Shown here: positions 35,256 to 44,161 of the stretch, piece after piece | Layout of the letters: each line of letters starts with the position of its first letter | Numbering within the stretch: position 1 is the first letter of the stretch | Assembly: GCF_000219625.1 (NCBI RefSeq) | Contig: NC_018211.1 | Span: forward strand, 1,860,001-1,924,000 | DNA: 64,000 nt | Reading direction: 5' to 3' | DNA from: Zymoseptoria tritici IPO323 | Taxonomy: Eukaryota; Ascomycota; Dothideomycetes; Mycosphaerellales; Mycosphaerellaceae | Notes under the pieces: generated by a model | Database searches by the model: none | Seen by the model: the letters and a program-made list of their open reading frames with translations, nothing else | Told to the model about the DNA's origin: nothing | Made by a program: the position numbers and the translations under genes

Positions 35256-37010
35256 TCATTTGGATTTCTGCCTCTTCGCCGGTGGCTCGTCCTCTTGACC
35301 GGTTGTCGAGGATCCAGGATGCGTGGTCACCACTCTGTTCTGAAAGTGGTAATAGTGTCGTTCCAGCATCGCACCTGTCGATGCGACGCTGGCTTCCACA
35401 GACGGCGCATCAAGATCCTCGTAAGGAGGCTTTCCCTGTCGAGTTGAAGCCCAGGATCGAGGCTCATCTCTCCATCGTAGATTCACAGTGTCATACTCCG
35501 CGTCTGCTCGATACCGTGCGCGTCTGTCGGCGGTCGCTCGATTGTCCCCGTCCAGACGATCTGCTTTTCGCAGGAAAGCACCCTGAACCTGGTACTCTTG
35601 CCCGTTTTGATAACGTCCCCGACGCTCAGAGTCTCTAGAACCTCGTGCGTCTTGGCCGCCTCCTGGAATCTGGACAGAACTGGCAGCCCGGCTGGAATTG
35701 AAATTGTTGTCTCTGCCAATGCCAGAGTTCCGAGGTGAGGTATCTCGAAGACCGTATGCGTACTGCTGCGAGGTGGAGTGTTGTCCTGTGGTGTGGCGTG
35801 ATCTCGTATCGTAGGTGGTCCCATATCCGCCGTCATTCTTGAAACTGGCTCCGCCTTGAGCGCCAAAGTCAGTCACTGCATGGGAATCATTGCGAGGATT
35901 TGCTTTTTGGTGACCCGGTGGTTCGGGCTTCGTATCAGTCTGGCGTGAGTCTCGCCTCAGTTCGGCCGGTGTATCTGTCGAGTTTCTGGCATGCGAAAGG
36001 AACTCTCTCAACTGCTCCTTCATATGCGCGTTGCCGATGATAAGATTGTGGATCCTGGTCAAGCTGTCTTTGGTGAAAGCTCCGTCAATTGGTTTGATCA
36101 GAGACTTGAGAGAGATGGTCACAGGTTCAAGACACAGCAACGAACCCTCGCAGTAGGACGCCTTCCGAACGAATAGCGGCTCAAACGCCAGAGCTTTCTC
36201 GTCCTTAGACAACTCATGCGGGTAGCCTTCCGGGAGAATCAAAACGTACTTCTTTCGATCCCGATGGCGGACTCCACTCGCGCCTCTACCCCCTCTAGTC
36301 GTAAGCCTGAGAAAGGTAGCTGAAGAGCCATTATTGGAGAGACAAAAGAGCGGACGATCCTTTGTGAGGGTAAGTCCAGCTGAAGTCGAATCGACTCCAG
36401 CGTCGCCAAAAGCCATGTTGGGATCGAGCAGCGGATCGCTCACAGGTGCGCGGATAAAACGACCAACTTGGCAAAACGGCGTGTTGCGAGCCACATCGTC
36501 GTATGGTGGCAGAGTGCCTTCATCGTCTGCAGCGTTGTCAGATTGAAGCTCTTGTGAGCCCTCAGTGTCCGTACCAGTTTGTTTGCTTTGTGCCATCTCG
36601 CCGCTTTGGCCTTGGCTGTCCCTGCGCAGGGATTGTCTGATGAGACGGTCATTCATCTTGTCTAGTTTGTGCTTGAGGCATCCCAACACCATCAAGTGAT
36701 CTTGTATGGATGTCCCATCATTCGGATCTATATTTGCCCCCACATGCCCCAGAACATCCTGGAACTTGCCGACAGACATCGGTTTCTTGGTAGCACGCAG
36801 GGCGTCCAAGATGCTTGAAGCAGACGCTTCGGTATTCTCTGCAGGTCGATGGAGGTGCGCCTCGGGCTTGGTGAAGGCGTTCGCTGGTATCTGTGTCTCT
36901 TCTTCTTCCATGAAGGACTCAGGTGTCGGCTGCTTTGTCTGATCTGCCATCGCAGCGTTCGAATCGACCACCGTGCGCGGTGACGCCGGCGGAGTGTGCG
37001 TTCGGTCCAT
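35256..37010 (-). CDS. module protein A1 (unrecognised, NLS-like tail)
   Basis: A single-exon frame of 584 residues from the ATG at 37010. Order by eye: an acidic, Pro/Glu-rich start; a helical unit at about 65-130 (SILDALRATKKP... HKLDKMNDRLI); a low-complexity acidic linker; a central unit at about 178-340 with PFCQVGRFIRAPVSD, LTTRGGRGAS, KKYVLILPEGYP, GSLLCLEPVTISLKSLI and NAHMKEQLREFLSHA; a long hydrophilic region rich in Arg, Asp, Ser, Gly and Tyr; and a basic tail EDEPPAKRQKSK. The central unit matches A2 in order and in key residues. It is transcribed divergently from B1, with 757 bp between the starts. I cannot place it in any known family. Nuclear location is inferred from the tail. 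Where A2 has an intron this gene has none. Confidence 0.8.
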   Translation of the reverse strand: MDRTHTPPASPRTVVDSNAAMADQTKQPTPESFMEEEETQIPANAFTKPEAHLHRPAENTEASASSILDALRATKKPMSVGKFQDVLGHVGANIDPNDGTSIQDHLMVLGCLKHKLDKMNDRLIRQSLRRDSQGQSGEMAQSKQTGTDTEGSQELQSDNAADDEGTLPPYDDVARNTPFCQVGRFIRAPVSDPLLDPNMAFGDAGVDSTSAGLTLTKDRPLFCLSNNGSSATFLRLTTRGGRGASGVRHRDRKKYVLILPEGYPHELSKDEKALAFEPLFVRKASYCEGSLLCLEPVTISLKSLIKPIDGAFTKDSLTRIHNLIIGNAHMKEQLREFLSHARNSTDTPAELRRDSRQTDTKPEPPGHQKANPRNDSHAVTDFGAQGGASFKNDGGYGTTYDTRSRHTTGQHSTSQQYAYGLRDTSPRNSGIGRDNNFNSSRAASSVQIPGGGQDARGSRDSERRGRYQNGQEYQVQGAFLRKADRLDGDNRATADRRARYRADAEYDTVNLRWRDEPRSWASTRQGKPPYEDLDAPSVEASVASTGAMLERHYYHFQNRVVTTHPGSSTTGQEDEPPAKRQKSK

Positions 37011-37767
37011 TGCCTGAAGCGCTGCGCAGAACGTCGCAGAAACTCTACAGAATTGGTGTCGTGAATTGGGCGCTCGGCGGAATCGGAAAGTCGCGTCGGC
37101 AAACCCGTAGCCGGCCTGAAATTTTGCTTACGTGATAAATCAAGACGTCGAAATTTCAAGTGAATGATCCCAAGACGTTTCGACGCTCAATTCGAATGGC
37201 TTGGCGCGTCGCTCACATACGTATGTAGAACACACTGCCACTTTTTTCTTTCTATATTCCGACCGCAGGCGAGCAATGCAGCACGGGCCTGTGTTTTGGG
37301 ACGACTTGTAGATCTACTCGACGTGGGACTGTTGTACGCTTGGGTACCGAACGCGACCGCGAACCACATTACCTGAAATCGTAGGCCAGGCTCACCTTCC
37401 AAAGCAGCGAGCATCTTGTCAACGTCAGGAGCAAGTCTTACTGTCTTGTCAGAGCGACCGCTCTTGTTCTGTCGCGTAGCAGCGTTGCGGTCTCGTTAGA
37501 CGCCATAAAAGACCTCTGCCTGGATCGTTGACTCGACAATGGATAATCCGAGCGTGGGTTACCCTGACGTTTGGTCTAAAAGCCAAGATCACCAAAACGA
37601 ATTGCGATTTTGGCAACAATGAATTGGCTGTATCTTCCCAATGCGGAAGTCATACTCATTGTCCCCTTTTTATTTGCTTCACAGCCTGTCTGACTTGCTC
37701 TTTGGCGTTACAAATAAATCTGTTGCGAGCAGTCGCCTACTACATAATTCGAAAGAACCTGGTAAAA
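37011..37767. promoter_or_regulatory. divergent intergenic region A1/B1
   Basis: 757 bp separate the ATG of A1 (leftward) from the ATG of B1 (rightward); it presumably holds promoters for both. The matching region between A2 and B2 is 791 bp. No specific site is recognised. The B1 frame is open back to 37528, but the stretch before 37768 is not shared with B2. Confidence 0.5.
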
Positions 37768-39357
37768 ATGCCTGTCTTCAATCTGGTTCGAGGCATCGGC
37801 AATGCGTGTCGTGCAGCAGCGGATTCGTTCTTCAGAACAAATGCACCCGATCGGAACGAACCCGTCCAGCCCACGTGCTCAGCACGTCGACTCGCCAGGC
37901 CATACCCTCGCCAATCTCCAGCCGAGTCTGTGGTCATTCCACTGTCCAGTGGCCAAGTTCTTGACATATTCAGAGAGCTGCGTACTTGTGTGTATGAGAT
38001 GAGAACACAGGACGCTTATCTGTGCGGTTCCAACAAGGACATAAGACTAGAGCACCAAGATCAAGACATGACCGCCATCGTTCTCGCAAGAACGGACGCA
38101 GACCTGGGAGCGGAGTATGGCGCCTACATCACGATCCTTGAAGGGAGATACGACAAGGCGAGGGCTGAAATGGCCGACCTGCTGTACATACGGGAAAACG
38201 CAGTCGAGCAGTTGAAGCAGCACCGGGACCGGGCCATGACTTGTCTACGCATGTTCTACAAGCATGCCCAAGACTACTTTAATCAGTGCTTGGCTGTACG
38301 GTTTCGTGAGTCCTGGTCACTGGATGAGGATTCTTGCATCCAGTTAAGGATCCTCCTGGATATTGTCGAATTGAATACGCGGGCAGCAGCACATCTTCGG
38401 ACTGCAAGATACAAGTTGACATCTATCCGCTGCACTCAGAGACGCATTGAACGACAGATTCAAGACACTTCAGCCGCTCTTCCGGATACCCTCAGCCGGC
38501 ACCTTGACTCAATTCGGACAGCAACCTTCGCAGACGAGCTGAATGCCGCTCAAGCGGAGGTAAAGGCTCTGGAGGAAGAAATTGCCGATAGAAACTCGCT
38601 AATTGAGAGATGTCTGAACGGCGCAATGGACGATTACATCGAAGCTCTGTTGGAACGCGCTACGCGAGGCGAAAGTCCAGGCGGAAGGAACGACACAAGC
38701 CGTGAGTCTCTATCGGCCGTGGACCGCACCGAAGATGTTTGGGACGCTTTATCAACTCCACCAGGTAGCTCCAACCTGCTGGATGAATTTGAAGATGCGC
38801 GAGAGGCCCTGGAAGACTTGCAGATACAGTCCGCGTGCGAGCTGGGGGAGATGCGAAAGGATGGTTTGCAAGTTTCGCACCTCATTACATTCTCCAAATC
38901 CACTCCAGCGTTTCTAGCAGCTCGCATAGAGACACGACGGCAGACTTTGCTCCAGGAGCTCGGTAGAGCGGAGCAGCGTTTCGAGACTTCGAGGAACAAT
39001 CTCCTTGCCTCGGGTCAATCGGTTCCGCCGAGCACACCGCGACCACAGAAGGTGCCAACAGGAGGGGGTCTTGGCTCGCAGGCTCCAGGTAGCTCAGACC
39101 TGGCGAGTCGAGTGACGCAATACAACGACAAGATGCGGAAGAAGGGGAGAAGACTGAACAAGTGGCGGTTCAACACGCAGGGCGACGCACCAAGGTCCCA
39201 AGTCTCGGAGGCCCGAGTTGCGAAAAGCAACCGCTCCAGCCCGTCCCGCTCAGGCTTTGCCAGGTATAAGAGTGGCTCAGAATCAATAAGTCCCCTGCGC
39301 AAGCAAAAGCTGGATGAATACAAGAAGGAGCAGGCTCGACTCAGGGGGGAGGCATGA
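37768..39357 (+). CDS. module protein B1 (unrecognised, helical/coiled-coil)
   Basis: 529 residues. I start it at 37768 because MPVFNLVRGIGNACR there matches MPVHSLIPDLENVAR at the start of B2. The frame is open 80 codons further upstream, but that part has no match. The body from about 95 to 290 is highly helical and charged, with long stretches of coiled-coil type. The best-conserved core, 169-250, contains YF, QCLA, FRESWSL, LR, LLDIVELN, LPDTL and HLDSIR in the same order as B2. A less conserved segment lies at 290-410. A basic, Ser-rich tail carries SRVTQYNDKMRKKGRRLNKW then RFNTQG, again shared. No catalytic motif, membrane helix or signal peptide is seen. It may form fibres or scaffold the A partner (inference from pairing only). 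Confidence 0.8.
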   Translation: MPVFNLVRGIGNACRAAADSFFRTNAPDRNEPVQPTCSARRLARPYPRQSPAESVVIPLSSGQVLDIFRELRTCVYEMRTQDAYLCGSNKDIRLEHQDQDMTAIVLARTDADLGAEYGAYITILEGRYDKARAEMADLLYIRENAVEQLKQHRDRAMTCLRMFYKHAQDYFNQCLAVRFRESWSLDEDSCIQLRILLDIVELNTRAAAHLRTARYKLTSIRCTQRRIERQIQDTSAALPDTLSRHLDSIRTATFADELNAAQAEVKALEEEIADRNSLIERCLNGAMDDYIEALLERATRGESPGGRNDTSRESLSAVDRTEDVWDALSTPPGSSNLLDEFEDAREALEDLQIQSACELGEMRKDGLQVSHLITFSKSTPAFLAARIETRRQTLLQELGRAEQRFETSRNNLLASGQSVPPSTPRPQKVPTGGGLGSQAPGSSDLASRVTQYNDKMRKKGRRLNKWRFNTQGDAPRSQVSEARVAKSNRSSPSRSGFARYKSGSESISPLRKQKLDEYKKEQARLRGEA

Positions 39358-40009
39358 TGATCAGAAATCGATGTTTGTTTCGCGGCGTGCTACTTGGCCA
39401 TGGTGCCGTCGGTTGCTGCTCGGTCAGAACAGCGAAGATAAAAGATCAGCTAGAGGTCTTTTTTTTTGATGGCGTTTTGGAGGCGAGAGACGGGTTTTAA
39501 GGAGACTGGAGTCCGACAATATCGCTGTCGTTGATCTATTTCAGGGTATCCTGCAAGCCTTCATACGACAAGTATTCAACCATTACTTTTCGACCTTCAC
39601 ATCAAAGTGCAACCGCTAAACAAACACACCGACATGCCGTTATCCTTCAATCAAGGACAGAGTAAACAAGCTCGCGCCTCATGACCCACGAAGTCCATCA
39701 AAATGCAGAAAACACAACGCAAACTCCAGCACCATTACTCACCACAGGAGGAAAACACAAACTCCCAACGAAGTTCCCGGATCAGTAGCCCGGAACTTTG
39801 ATCTTAGTCGTGAAAACCAGTGTCCCATCCCAGGTCCCAGTGTACGCAGCGCGTCCGAGTCTCCGAGACAATCGTGGCTGATGCCGCTCGAACAATCTCG
39901 CAATGTCTCTCTTCACTGACGTCTTCGTTCAATCGACTGCCATAGAGCTCGACTGCCTGCTCTGCGATCCGTAGAATGAACATACCGCAACATCACTCCT
40001 TGTAGACCT
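39358..40009. other. region between convergent B1 and A2
   Basis: Contains a run of nine T at about 39460, then the 20-bp block at 39581-39600. No gene is recognised. Confidence 0.4.
39581..39600. repeat. 20-bp block shared with 34845-34864, 3' flank of A2
   Basis: The second copy of the block, lying 409 bp past the A2 stop, compared with 391 bp past the A1 stop. Position and spacing suggest it belongs to the duplicated unit. Confidence 0.55.
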
Positions 40010-41445
40010 TCAGCTGTTCGAATGCGTACGCTTGGCTCTCTTGTGTGGTGGCTGTTCCTGATCGATGATGTCTGAGCCCGTTGCGATGGTATTGAGCCTC
40101 GAAGACGGTGGCTGAGAAGCGCGTGATGGCGCGTATGTCGTGTCGGCATTGTAGATGGGTTCTGGGTCGCGATATTGGCTCCTGCCGTAGCTGAAGTCGG
40201 GGGTCGCTGAGTGATTGAAGTCCACATGTGGACGGGAGGCATCCTGACGCTGCTGACCTCGTCCACGCTGTCTTCCGCCTCGCTGGGAACGTCGGGGATT
40301 CACCCAACGCGCCGGAGGTGGTGTCGCTTGAGTCAAAGGTGGCGCGTCGCGCAGAGCGTTGTTTGGCATCTTGTCCTTCTCTTCCTTCAGTCGAGGGAAT
40401 TCTCCTTTGCGTTGGACGTTTTTTCCTTGGGGGCGATCCATTCTGGGTGGAAAATTGGCCATGTGCTGCTTCACGTGCGCCTGCTTCAGCACTGCCTCAC
40501 GGATCTTAGCCAGACTAGCTTCGGAGAAATGGCCTGCCTGTGGCGTGATCCACGACCTGAGGGACACAGTCGTCTCTTCTAGGCACAACATGGAGCCTGC
40601 ATGGCTGCCCATGTCTCGCGTGAACAATGTCGGGGTATGCGCATTTTCTTCATTTCCATCCCACTTTGCTTCGTCTTCACCAGAAACCTCCGGAAGTATC
40701 GCCAAGTAGTTGCTCTTCTGTTCTTTGTGAACAGCATCAAGACCTCGGCTACCCTTTGACGTGATTCTCCGGCAATACGCGACATCGCCGATCACGTAGA
40801 GAACGAGTTCGAGGTACGGCTTTGTCAAAGCTGGTCCTGAAGGTGTCGAAACATACTCAGGGGACCCGAATGTGATTTTGTCGTCTACGTGAGAAGTGCA
40901 AAGAGTCAGTATTGTTACAGGCATGTATGAGCTCCAGGATGGAACTGATAGGACTTGCGCACCTCGGAGCCGCTCGATCGTAGAAGCGCGAATCACTTGA
41001 CCAGCATCGACAATGTTCCGATTCTTGTCGGGATTGTCTGAAGCAAAGTATTCTCCTTTGGGAAGTGGACCATCGCGAAGATAGTATACTTGTCGGGCAC
41101 TTCTTGGACGTCTTGCTGCTTGTACGTAGTCTTGTCGCCGCCCGATCCACGCCGCCGCGCATCATCGTTCCAGATAATGTGCTTCACGTTCTTTGCGACG
41201 AGAATTTCCACCATACCGCTCGCGAGGGTCAAAGCGCCCGAGACTGCTTCCTTGCTGTGTCCTGGGACTCGATCAACGGCACAAATCAGAGCCTCCGTGA
41301 ACGTTGGGTGGGCGAGTAACTCCGGTTTCATGGTGCGCAGGAAGTCAATGAATTTGGCTGGAAAGGGATCTGCGGTTGTCGGATATGATGCCCCTGTGTT
41401 GCGCTGCACGACTTCCAACACTTCTCGGCCAGCGTGAGAAACCAT
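40010..41445 (-). CDS. module protein A2 (paralogue of A1), at least three exons
   Basis: Start ATG at 41445 (MVSHAGREVLEVVQ). The first part has a helical unit (FIDFLRTMKPELLAH... ILVAKNVKHIIW) that can be aligned to A1's N-terminal unit. The last part, from about 41080 to the stop at 40010, is in another frame, so an intron or a shift joins them; donors at codon phase 1 exist (for example GTATGG near 41220 and GTGGAT near 41150) and several AGs fit, so the exact join is unresolved. A clear 78-nt intron at 40962-40885 (CTGAC branch, CACGTAG) joins VIRASTIERLR to DDKITFG. Shared with A1: IRA, ALTK, RITSKGSRG, NYLAILPE, GSMLCLEETTVSLRSWI, AHVKQHM. Distinct: an RGG/Arg-rich segment (RRSQRGGRQRGRGQQRQ), typical of RNA-binding proteins. 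Tail EQPPHKRAKRTHSNS. Confidence 0.75.
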
Positions 41446-42236
41446 CTTGACTGCCACTGTAATGGACGTAGGTGTGGTGAGGGCGTGTCGCCGCGTGTCT
41501 TCGGCGGGAAAAGGCGTGCTTCGGAAACCCGCGTGCTGCTCGTTTTCCTGGAAACAATCTTTCAAGTTTCAGCCCTGTCGTAAGCTCGCAAGACCGAGCG
41601 CGCGAGACTGCAGTTTCGATGCAGAAGTTGGCACAGTGGGATTCGGTGTGGTGCTGAAGTTTGATCGGTGAAGGGAGAAAGTTCAGGATCCACTAAAACC
41701 GAAGTGAATGAACCCAATTTGAAATAAGCTTTCCCGGTTACTCAACATCATAACATGATAACTTGCCTGTCGTACACGCCTCGATGTGCGCTTTAGGTGC
41801 TATCCATGGCAGCGAAGCATCTTTGGATGAGGCGCCGCCGAAGACATTGCCTGCACATGCGAGCCATTGCCCGCATTATGCCAAGGCTCAAGATGGCTCT
41901 GTGTGTGCCAGAGATGTAAATGTAATAGGAGCAACATGTGGTGATGACTGCGAGGCAAGGCCATCTTGATCCCACAGCACTGACGTCGGCTGCCATCGTC
42001 GGAGGTACTATCAGGCACTGCCAAAACCTCCGAGAGAACAAAGAAGACTTCCTCCAGACGAGACATGAGCTGACAGCGGAGCAAGCTTGCACGATAACAA
42101 AGAGACTGCGATACAAGCCAAATGCAGCTCATAGTCCTTTGTCCGGTCGCCAGCCCTTTCGAAGTGCTCTATTTTGCTATGCTCGGTCATATTCCCACCT
42201 CCCGGTTGGAAAGAAAATTGAACGCCCTTTGCCGCA
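41446..42236. promoter_or_regulatory. divergent intergenic region A2/B2
   Basis: 791 bp between the starts of A2 and B2, probably carrying both promoters. I see no shared long block with 37011-37767 by eye. Confidence 0.45.
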
Positions 42237-43946
42237 ATGCCAGTCCACAGCCTCATTCCGGATCTCGAAAACGTAGCCCGTAGAGTAGCAGCTACTTTGT
42301 GGGCCTGGAGCAGACATGCCCCCCAAACCAACGGAAGACATGTGTCGGGGAGATCGAATCAGCCTACACGACCATTGCGAAGACCGCCTGGTCGGCAAAC
42401 ACGCAGACCCGTCCTTGAGATGTCTGGCACCGAAGCGCTTGATACTTTCGAAGTGATCGCCAACTCTGTTCGTGCAAGCTTGGCATCGAAAGATCATTTG
42501 CGAGAGTGTAACGCAGAGATTCATGCCTTGCAGAAGCGCGGAGATCTTGCGGCAGCCGGAATGGCTCGATACGGTCCGAGATTGCAAGATGAGTGTAGCA
42601 ATCTCCATGCCACGCTTGAACGGAATAAAGAGTACGCTGTGACGAGGAAGTTGGAACTCCTCGTCACACGTGAAAGGCTGCTGAAGGAATCGCGTGAGCA
42701 CAGCGAGCGCTGCACGAGTGCATGGTCGAGAATAGGCCAACATGCTGCCGTATACTTTGACCGATGTCTTGCGGCCGGGTTCCGCGAACCGTGGTCACTC
42801 CCGGAGGGCGCATGCAGAGATCTGCGAAAGCTCTTGGACCTGCTCGAGCTGAATAAGAATGCGAAAGCGCAGCTGCGCTCGTTACGTTACAGATTGATAA
42901 CAGCACGCAATGCTCAATGGAGGGCCGAGAGAGAAATCGAAAGCGTCCCTCAGGTGCTTCCAGATGCTCTTGGACAACATCTCGACTCAGTTCGCAGAAA
43001 GAACCTCATCACGGAGATAGGAAACATCCAAGCTGAATTCGATGCGATAGAAACCGAAGTGGCAGACAGGAGCGAGGTGACAGAGGCGACGTCGCGCGAG
43101 TGGTCCTTGAGTGTCCTGAGCGAATTCTTGGAAGCCGCCGGACGTTGCATATTCCCAGACAAGCCAGCGAGCGAGCCAAGTCGAGACCGCTCGGAAATGA
43201 GCGGAGAGGCGAAGGGAATTCAGGACTCTTTTGACGAAGTGACGAACCGTATTCCCGATCCCTTGGACGAAGAGGCAGAGCAGGGTCCCGACTTTGTGGA
43301 CGAAGAGGAAGACCAAGCTCCAGACTTCGAGTATGGCACTCCAGATCTTCTCCAAGAGTACATTATTGAGCGCGATTACCTAGAGGAGGCCCAGCGGCGT
43401 GCTGGCGTATACCTAGCGCGCGAGCAAGATGAAGTAACACGAGCAGAACGTATCATGACTTTTGGGAGATCCAGTCTAGCCTTCTTCGCCGAGCGTGAGG
43501 ATGCTCGAAAGAAGATTTCGTTTGATAATCTTCAGGACTCCGAACAAAGGCTCGAAGATGCGAGAGACAGGCTTCTGGCATCAGGAGGAGAAATCCCACG
43601 AACCCCTACTCCAGAACAGAAGAATCCGCTGAAAGGAGGCCCAAGATCGTCCAGAGAGCCACGCGGCTCAGACCGTGGGAGTCGAGTGTCGCAATACAGC
43701 GGTAAGATCCGCAAACTCAACAGAAGGCCTCTGAACACATGGAGATTCAGAACTCAGGGCGCCGCGTCGATCTCGCAGTTGTCGAAGAGGAGTGAGTACA
43801 AGCTGCCAAGCCTGCGGGGCAGGTCCTTAAGCGGCTCCTTTTCCATAACTCCTGAGCGTGCGGACAGGCGGGAGGAGTACAAGGCAGAGCAGGAGCGGAT
43901 AAGGGCAGAGCAGAAGCGGATGAGGGATGAGCAGGAGAGGATGTAG
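42237..43946 (+). CDS. module protein B2 (paralogue of B1)
   Basis: 569 residues, single exon, beginning MPVHSLIPDLENVAR. It is helical and charged throughout. The core, about 173-253, matches B1: YFDRCLAAGFREPWSL, LRKLLDLLELN, LPDAL, HLDSVRR, and later ADR. An acidic stretch (about 325-385; PDFVDEEEDQAPDFEY and relatives) is not in B1. The tail shares SRVSQYSGKIRKLNRRPLN then TWRFRTQG with B1, and ends in a charged repeat (AEQERIRAEQKRMRDEQERM). The identity is clear but far from recent duplication. It sits beside A2 in the same divergent order as B1 beside A1. No function can be assigned from the sequence. Confidence 0.8.
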   Translation: MPVHSLIPDLENVARRVAATLWAWSRHAPQTNGRHVSGRSNQPTRPLRRPPGRQTRRPVLEMSGTEALDTFEVIANSVRASLASKDHLRECNAEIHALQKRGDLAAAGMARYGPRLQDECSNLHATLERNKEYAVTRKLELLVTRERLLKESREHSERCTSAWSRIGQHAAVYFDRCLAAGFREPWSLPEGACRDLRKLLDLLELNKNAKAQLRSLRYRLITARNAQWRAEREIESVPQVLPDALGQHLDSVRRKNLITEIGNIQAEFDAIETEVADRSEVTEATSREWSLSVLSEFLEAAGRCIFPDKPASEPSRDRSEMSGEAKGIQDSFDEVTNRIPDPLDEEAEQGPDFVDEEEDQAPDFEYGTPDLLQEYIIERDYLEEAQRRAGVYLAREQDEVTRAERIMTFGRSSLAFFAEREDARKKISFDNLQDSEQRLEDARDRLLASGGEIPRTPTPEQKNPLKGGPRSSREPRGSDRGSRVSQYSGKIRKLNRRPLNTWRFRTQGAASISQLSKRSEYKLPSLRGRSLSGSFSITPERADRREEYKAEQERIRAEQKRMRDEQERM

Positions 43947-44161
43947 GGCGAGGTGTAATGGTCGGAGAAGAGTGTTTTTGCAGTTTCCAGTCGAAGAACA
44001 GGAAGAGTATTCGTATGCAATTCGTGTCGGCCAGTGATGCCGGATGTGTATTTCTACAGATTTGCCGTGTAAAATTTCATCGATGTAGGGAGACAAGAGC
44101 TCCTATCTTCGCCGTGGCTGAGCAAGCACTATTCAACATGGAGCAGGACTCACCGAAGGCT

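Noticed and set aside
37528..37767. Upstream start for B1 at 37528
   Set aside because: The extra 80 residues have no match in B2, whereas the Met at 37768 begins a segment that does.
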